From NCBI GenBank assembly GCA_011041825.1, contig DRAO01000345.1, forward strand, positions 1-8,872: a stretch of 8,872 bases of DNA, read 5' to 3'. The translations under genes and the position numbers were made by a program. This DNA is from Chloroflexota bacterium (GTDB lineage Bacteria > Chloroflexota > Anaerolineae > SpSt-600). The notes under the pieces were generated by a model that had not been told where the DNA came from, ran no database searches, and saw only the letters and a list, made by a program, of their open reading frames with translations. Positions within the stretch are counted from its first letter, which is position 1; each line of letters begins with the position of its first letter. This document shows positions 5,586-8,872 of the stretch, one piece after another.

Positions 5586-5608
5586 GGGCAGCAGCGAGGC
5601 TGCTGCCC
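5586..5608. repeat. Perfect 10-bp hairpin between convergent genes
   Basis: GGGCAGCAGC (5586-5595) and its reverse complement (5599-5608) flank loop GAG, in the 41-bp gap between the convergent antitoxin gene and cytX. No T-tract follows on either strand. It could serve as a shared, weak or factor-assisted terminator. Confidence 0.7.
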
Positions 5609-5616
5609 AGAAGTCT

Positions 5617-6906
5617 CTATCGCCGCCAGTTAAGCAATATGTGCGCTATTAACGCTACAGCGAAGCTCGGAATTGAGGCCCCCATCCAGGGCATAAACCT
5701 GGCGATGAGGTGATAGACCGCCACCCCCAGCACCCAGGCCACGATGCCCCGCCAGTTAAATCCCGCAGCATACCAGTAGGTTCCTTCGGCTTTGTAAAGC
5801 TCCTCGGTCTGGTAACGTCCCTTCTCCACGAAAAAGTACTGGGCTGCCAGCACGCCGAAGAGAGGCACGAAGACCGAGCCGATGAGGAGGAGGAAATGCT
5901 CGTACTGGGCGATGGGCACTGTGGCACCCAGGATGAAGCAGAAGGCTCCCACTGCCGCCACCAGCACCCATTGAGGCACTTTGGGGATGATGTTCTGGCC
6001 CGATACGGCAGCGCTGTAGATGTCGGCGAAGGCGTTGTCAGTCTCATCCACCAGGATCAGGATGAGGGCCACCCAACCTCCGGCCAGGGCTAAGATGGCT
6101 GGGATGAGGTCGCCCGTACCCAGGGCCAGGACGAAAAGGGCTCCCAGGGCGTAGAACCACACGTTAGCCACCAGATAGCCCAGGTAGGTCCCCCAGAAGG
6201 CGCTGCTCCCCTTCTTGGCAAATCGGTTGTAATCGGCCACCAGAGGCATCCAGGATACCGGCATCGCCACCACCAGGTCTACCCCAATCCAGAAGGGGAG
6301 CTCTCCGGTGCCAGGACTTCTGAATATAGCACCGATGTCGTAGTGGCTGAATAGATACCAGGTTAGGTAAATGGTGATGGCGTAGACCAGCCAGATGGCG
6401 AATTTTTCAATCCACTCCCGCACAACCATCAGCGGCCCGCCGACGGCCAGCAGCGTGCACCAGATGGAGAAAAAAGCCACCCAGAAGATGAAGCTGGAAA
6501 AGCCAAAGAGGTTCTTGGAGATGCCATTGGCTGCCTCAGCCATTATGATGATTTCAAAAGCACCCCAGCCTATGAGCTGGAGGATGTTTAGAGCAGTGGG
6601 GATGTATGAGCCTCGGATGCCCAGCACAGGCCTTATGAGCACCATTGTGGGGACGGCTTCCCTGCTTCCGATTAATCCGGCCAGAGCCAGGAGCACGTTG
6701 CCGATGAGGGTGCCCAGCACGATGGCGATGAGGGCCTGCCCTAACCCCAGCCCGGGAACCAGCAGCGTCCCGGCCAGCAGGACCAGCAAGCCCACTCCCA
6801 GGCTGGACCAGAGGGCGAGGTAATCCAGGAAGCCCATAATCCGATGTTCCTGTGGCACAGGCTCAATTCCCCATTCCGGAGGCCTTTGAAGTTTAATCAA
6901 CGCCAT
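5617..6906 (-). CDS. cytX: Predicted hydroxymethylpyrimidine permease CytX (NCS1 family)
   Basis: An integral membrane protein of about 429 residues with roughly twelve hydrophobic segments, of the nucleobase:cation symporter-1 (purine-cytosine permease) family. The N-terminus PPEWGIEPVPQEHRIMGFLDY, followed by the glycine-rich first helix, is typical of the CytX branch. That branch is predicted to import hydroxymethylpyrimidine, the pyrimidine precursor of thiamine. The TPP riboswitch directly upstream strongly supports this over cytosine uptake. Two ATGs are adjacent; I chose 6906 because the AGGAGG (6913-6918) then lies six bases away, against three for 6909. It probably shares the thiamine theme with thiW, about 1 kb downstream, but the toxin-antitoxin pair now lies between them. 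Confidence 0.9.
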   Translation of the reverse strand: MALIKLQRPPEWGIEPVPQEHRIMGFLDYLALWSSLGVGLLVLLAGTLLVPGLGLGQALIAIVLGTLIGNVLLALAGLIGSREAVPTMVLIRPVLGIRGSYIPTALNILQLIGWGAFEIIIMAEAANGISKNLFGFSSFIFWVAFFSIWCTLLAVGGPLMVVREWIEKFAIWLVYAITIYLTWYLFSHYDIGAIFRSPGTGELPFWIGVDLVVAMPVSWMPLVADYNRFAKKGSSAFWGTYLGYLVANVWFYALGALFVLALGTGDLIPAILALAGGWVALILILVDETDNAFADIYSAAVSGQNIIPKVPQWVLVAAVGAFCFILGATVPIAQYEHFLLLIGSVFVPLFGVLAAQYFFVEKGRYQTEELYKAEGTYWYAAGFNWRGIVAWVLGVAVYHLIARFMPWMGASIPSFAVALIAHILLNWRR

Positions 6907-6929
6907 CATTCACCTCCTCGTAGAGACTG

Positions 6930-6966
6930 AAAAGGGCCGCCAGCCTCGGTAGGCGTGCGGCCCTTT
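6930..6966 (-). terminator. Riboswitch-controlled intrinsic terminator before cytX
   Basis: A perfect 10-bp stem, AAAGGGCCGC with GCGGCCCTTT, encloses a 16-base loop with a small inner stem; the transcript then has a U4 tract. It sits between the TPP aptamer and the cytX ribosome-binding site, which stays outside the stem, so control is likely by premature termination when TPP is bound. Confidence 0.82.
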
Positions 6967-6976
6967 CTGTCCAGCC

Positions 6977-7083
6977 GTCGCTTTCCCTACGCTGGCATTA
7001 CCCAGGTCAGGTTCCAGGGGTCGGCGGAGGCCCACAGGGTTGTCCGCCCTCTCAGCCCGGCTCTCCCGAGCTCCCCCAGCGAC
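6977..7083 (-). ncRNA. TPP riboswitch (THI element) controlling cytX
   Basis: On the - strand the aptamer carries the conserved CTGAGAG (7055-7049) and the hallmark core from GAACCTGA through GGGTAATGCCAGCGTAGGGAA (7014-6983). The closing P1 stem pairs GTCGCT (7083-7078) with AGCGAC (6982-6977). The optional P3 extension is present as GGCGGA / TCCGCC (7048-7043 with 7027-7022). Thiamine pyrophosphate binding should favour the terminator at 6930-6966 and shut off cytX. Confidence 0.95.
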
Positions 7084-7105
7084 CTCGGTATTCAATTGCC
7101 TCTCT

Positions 7106-7134
7106 ATTATAACACCTGATGGGGATTAGTGCAA
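7106..7134 (-). promoter_or_regulatory. Promoter of the TPP riboswitch-cytX transcript
   Basis: Read on the - strand, TATAAT (7111-7106) is a perfect -10 box. A weaker -35 box, TTGCAC (7134-7129), lies 17 bases upstream. Transcription should start near 7099, about 16 bases before the aptamer P1 stem. Confidence 0.75.
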
Positions 7135-7160
7135 GATGACCCCCCAGGCAGCAAGAGAGG

Positions 7161-7694
7161 TCAGGCTATTTCCGGTTTTATCAACCCGTAATTTCCATCC
7201 CTCCGCCGGTATATGACGTTTATTTCACCATCTTCGGAATTGAGGAAGACGAAGAAGTCGTGCCCAAGGAGTTCCATCTGCTCTATGGCCTCTTCCTCCG
7301 ACATAGGAGAGACGGGGAACCTCTTGACCCGCACGACTCGTGGGGTTTCTTCTATGGCTTCTTCCACCAATTCCCTCTTAGCTCGGGCTCTGCTCTTATC
7401 GTAGAGTTTACCCTTGTAACGCTCGATGCGCCTTTGAAGCTTATCAACCACCGAGTCTATGGCGGCAAAGATGTCAGCCGAACGCTCTTCGGCCCGGATG
7501 AAGGCTTTACCGCCCCTTAGTGTTACCTCTACCTTATGGCTGTCTTTGATGCTCTTGGTACCTTCCCTCGATAGTTCTATATATGCTTCGGTAGCTTTAG
7601 GGAGATACCTGTTCATTTTGCCTATCTTCTTTTCCAGGTATTTCCTGAGGGTTTCTGTAACTTCCAGGTTCCTGGCTTTAATTTTAAGCTCCAT
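7161..7694 (-). CDS. hpf: Ribosome hibernation promoting factor, long form
   Basis: A 177-residue cytoplasmic protein that pairs ribosomes into inactive 100S dimers in stationary phase or stress. The N-terminal ribosome-binding domain (1 to about 105) shows MELKIKARNLEVTETLRKYLEKK and the DKLQRRIERYKGKLYDK helix. A linker leads to the C-terminal dimerisation domain (about 120-175), with VRVKRFPVSPMSEEEAIEQM and LLGHDFFVFLN. Length and both domains mark the long Hpf form found outside gamma-proteobacteria. I chose the ATG at 7694 because GGAGGG lies seven bases upstream; the longer frame to 7799 runs into comF. It lies 26 bp behind comF and is probably co-transcribed. No clear terminator separates it from the cytX promoter. 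Confidence 0.95.
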   Translation of the reverse strand: MELKIKARNLEVTETLRKYLEKKIGKMNRYLPKATEAYIELSREGTKSIKDSHKVEVTLRGGKAFIRAEERSADIFAAIDSVVDKLQRRIERYKGKLYDKSRARAKRELVEEAIEETPRVVRVKRFPVSPMSEEEAIEQMELLGHDFFVFLNSEDGEINVIYRRRDGNYGLIKPEIA

Positions 7695-7720
7695 AGCTTT
7701 ACCCTCCAAAGGTTCTCTTT

Positions 7721-8422
7721 CTATGGGCCCAGCATAGGTCGGGCCAGTGTAAATCCCAGAACCCTGGTGGCTCCAGCCGTTTTCAAGGCAACGCTGCAAG
7801 CTTCCAGGGTGGCTCCTGTGGTACAGACATCATCCACAAGGAGCACCGATTTGCCAATCAGGGTCTTGTGGGGGCACGCAAAAGCACCCCGAACGTTCTC
7901 CTTCCTTTCCTCCGCTGTAAGTCCCACCTGGGGCTTGGTGTATTTAATCCTCACAAGAACATCCAGAAGCACGGGGATTCCCAGGCGTTCACCCAGGCCC
8001 TCGGCCAGCAGAGCTGCCTGGTTATAACCTCGCTCTTGGAGGCGACGGGGGTGAAGGGGTACAGGGATGATGCAATCCACCTGAAGAGGGTGTTGGACCC
8101 AGTAGCGAAACATCAAACCGACCAGGGGCTCGGCCAGAGCAGTGCATTGGTTGTATTTAAAGCGGTGAATCATCTCCTGAATCAAGTCGCTGAAGTCAGT
8201 TACGGTTATAATCCTGTCAACGCTGTGCTGGCTGTTGGCGCAATGCTCACATAGCGCTCCTTCATCCACAGGACACCCGCATATCCCACACCTTGGCTCC
8301 TCGATGAATCGGATTCCCCCCAAACACTCCTGGCATACCCATACTCCTACCTTCCCACAGCCCACACAGCGGGGAGGGAAAAGCAAATCCAGCAAGAAAT
8401 CCCGAAGGGTTCTCCAGGTCAT
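7721..8422 (-). CDS. comF: ComF family amidophosphoribosyltransferase-like protein
   Basis: A 233-residue protein of the ComF family, linked to DNA uptake (competence) in some bacteria and present in many others with unknown role. The N-terminal zinc-ribbon part has cysteine pairs C19/C22, C30/C33, C45/C48 and C58/C61. The C-terminal phosphoribosyltransferase fold has CIIPVPLHPRRLQERGYNQA (117-136) and the PRPP-binding motif VLLVDDVCTTGAT (193-205). The start ATG lies three bases after the stop of the upstream pilus gene, so the two are in one operon. AAAGG directly abuts the ATG, a poor ribosome-binding site, so translation may depend on coupling. Confidence 0.93.
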   Translation of the reverse strand: MTWRTLRDFLLDLLFPPRCVGCGKVGVWVCQECLGGIRFIEEPRCGICGCPVDEGALCEHCANSQHSVDRIITVTDFSDLIQEMIHRFKYNQCTALAEPLVGLMFRYWVQHPLQVDCIIPVPLHPRRLQERGYNQAALLAEGLGERLGIPVLLDVLVRIKYTKPQVGLTAEERKENVRGAFACPHKTLIGKSVLLVDDVCTTGATLEACSVALKTAGATRVLGFTLARPMLGP

Positions 8423-8425
8423 CCT

Positions 8426-8872
8426 TTACCCGAACAGGCCTTTAAAGATAGCTGAGTTCTTGATTGAGATAAGGGCCGGACCCAAGAGGATTATCAGGAT
8501 GGAAGGGAAGACGAGCACCACCAAGGGTACAATCATTTTGATAGGTGCCTTATGAGCCAGTTCTTCGGCCTTCTGACGACGGCGTATCCTCATTTGCTCG
8601 GATTGCACCCGCATAACCTTGGCAATGCTTACACCTAATTGGTCAGCCTGGATTACAGCAGCCACAAAGTTGGCCACTTCTGGTATCCCTGCCCTCGCAG
8701 CCATATCCCGAAGGGCCTCGTGCCTCGGCCTGCCGACCCTCATCTCCCCGAGAGCCCGGGCGAATTCCCGTGAAAGCTCGTTATCCCATTTCTCGGCCAC
8801 CCTTGCCAGGGCGGCATCGAACCCAAGCCCCGCTTCCACGCTTATGGTTATCAGGTCCAGGGCATCGGGCAA
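8426..8872 (-). CDS. Type II secretion F / TadC-like pilus assembly protein, C-terminal part
   Basis: The frame runs off the right end of the window, so the N-terminus is missing; the visible 149 codons are about the second half of a normal TadC. The segment PDALDLITISVEAGLGFDAAL, the helical EFARALGEMRVGRPRHEALRDMA and the C-terminal hydrophobic pair around PIKMIVPLVVLVFPSILIILL are typical of the inner-membrane platform protein of Tad (Flp) pili. It anchors pilus assembly in the membrane. The TTG at the window edge is not the start because the conserved domain already begins upstream of it. TadB is a close relative; the PDALDLI segment and the position before comF favour TadC. Confidence 0.85.
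   Translation of the reverse strand: MPDALDLITISVEAGLGFDAALARVAEKWDNELSREFARALGEMRVGRPRHEALRDMAARAGIPEVANFVAAVIQADQLGVSIAKVMRVQSEQMRIRRRQKAEELAHKAPIKMIVPLVVLVFPSILIILLGPALISIKNSAIFKGLFG

Noticed and set aside
2186..5613. A 15-bp exact repeat, GCTGCTGCCCAGAAG, at 2186-2200 and 5599-5613
   Set aside because: One copy codes for the ATPase C-terminus and the other is part of an intergenic hairpin. A 15-base match within about 9 kb is not rare enough to stand alone.
6910..7095. A 61-codon open frame on the - strand upstream of cytX
   Set aside because: It coincides with the TPP riboswitch and terminator, which explain the sequence fully.

Overview
The window reads as a piece of a GC-rich bacterial chromosome, possibly Chloroflexota or a thermophilic Firmicute. 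I base this weakly on gene content (a B12-binding-type radical SAM protein, a TadC-like pilus protein, a selenium-hydroxylase accessory protein, CytX/ThiW thiamine salvage) and on many short palindromes between genes. No rRNA or tRNA gene, CRISPR array or intact transposase was seen.

Left part (1-2136, + strand): the C-terminal end of a radical SAM protein, then sucD (succinyl-CoA ligase alpha subunit), then yqeB (accessory protein for selenium-dependent molybdenum hydroxylases), closed by a probable intrinsic terminator. Long hairpins lie in both gaps between these genes.

Middle part (2143-7134): a thiamine-precursor uptake region on the - strand. It holds cytX (predicted hydroxymethylpyrimidine permease) behind a near-consensus promoter, a full TPP riboswitch and a terminator; thiW (predicted thiazole-specific ECF S component); and a double-ATPase ECF energising subunit. 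No EcfT subunit is present. Between cytX and thiW lie two things that do not belong to thiamine metabolism. One is a toxin-antitoxin pair on the + strand (DUF4258 toxin with a one-base frameshift, YgiT-type zinc-finger antitoxin) with a strong promoter, an operator-like palindrome and an almost leaderless start. The other is a roughly 211-bp non-coding element with 19-bp terminal inverted repeats and an 8-9 bp flanking duplication, which I read as a MITE. Inside it is an array of four small hairpins. A second array of the same plan but different stem sequences lies between thiW and the ATPase gene, next to a perfect 20-bp stem.

Right part (7161-8872, - strand): a compact cluster of tadC (cut by the window end), comF and the long-form ribosome hibernation factor hpf, with gaps of a few to about 26 bases.

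The known genes are ordinary. The least explained material is the palindromic DNA: the MITE, the two matching hairpin arrays, and a set of long intergenic hairpins with three-base loops and no T-tract.
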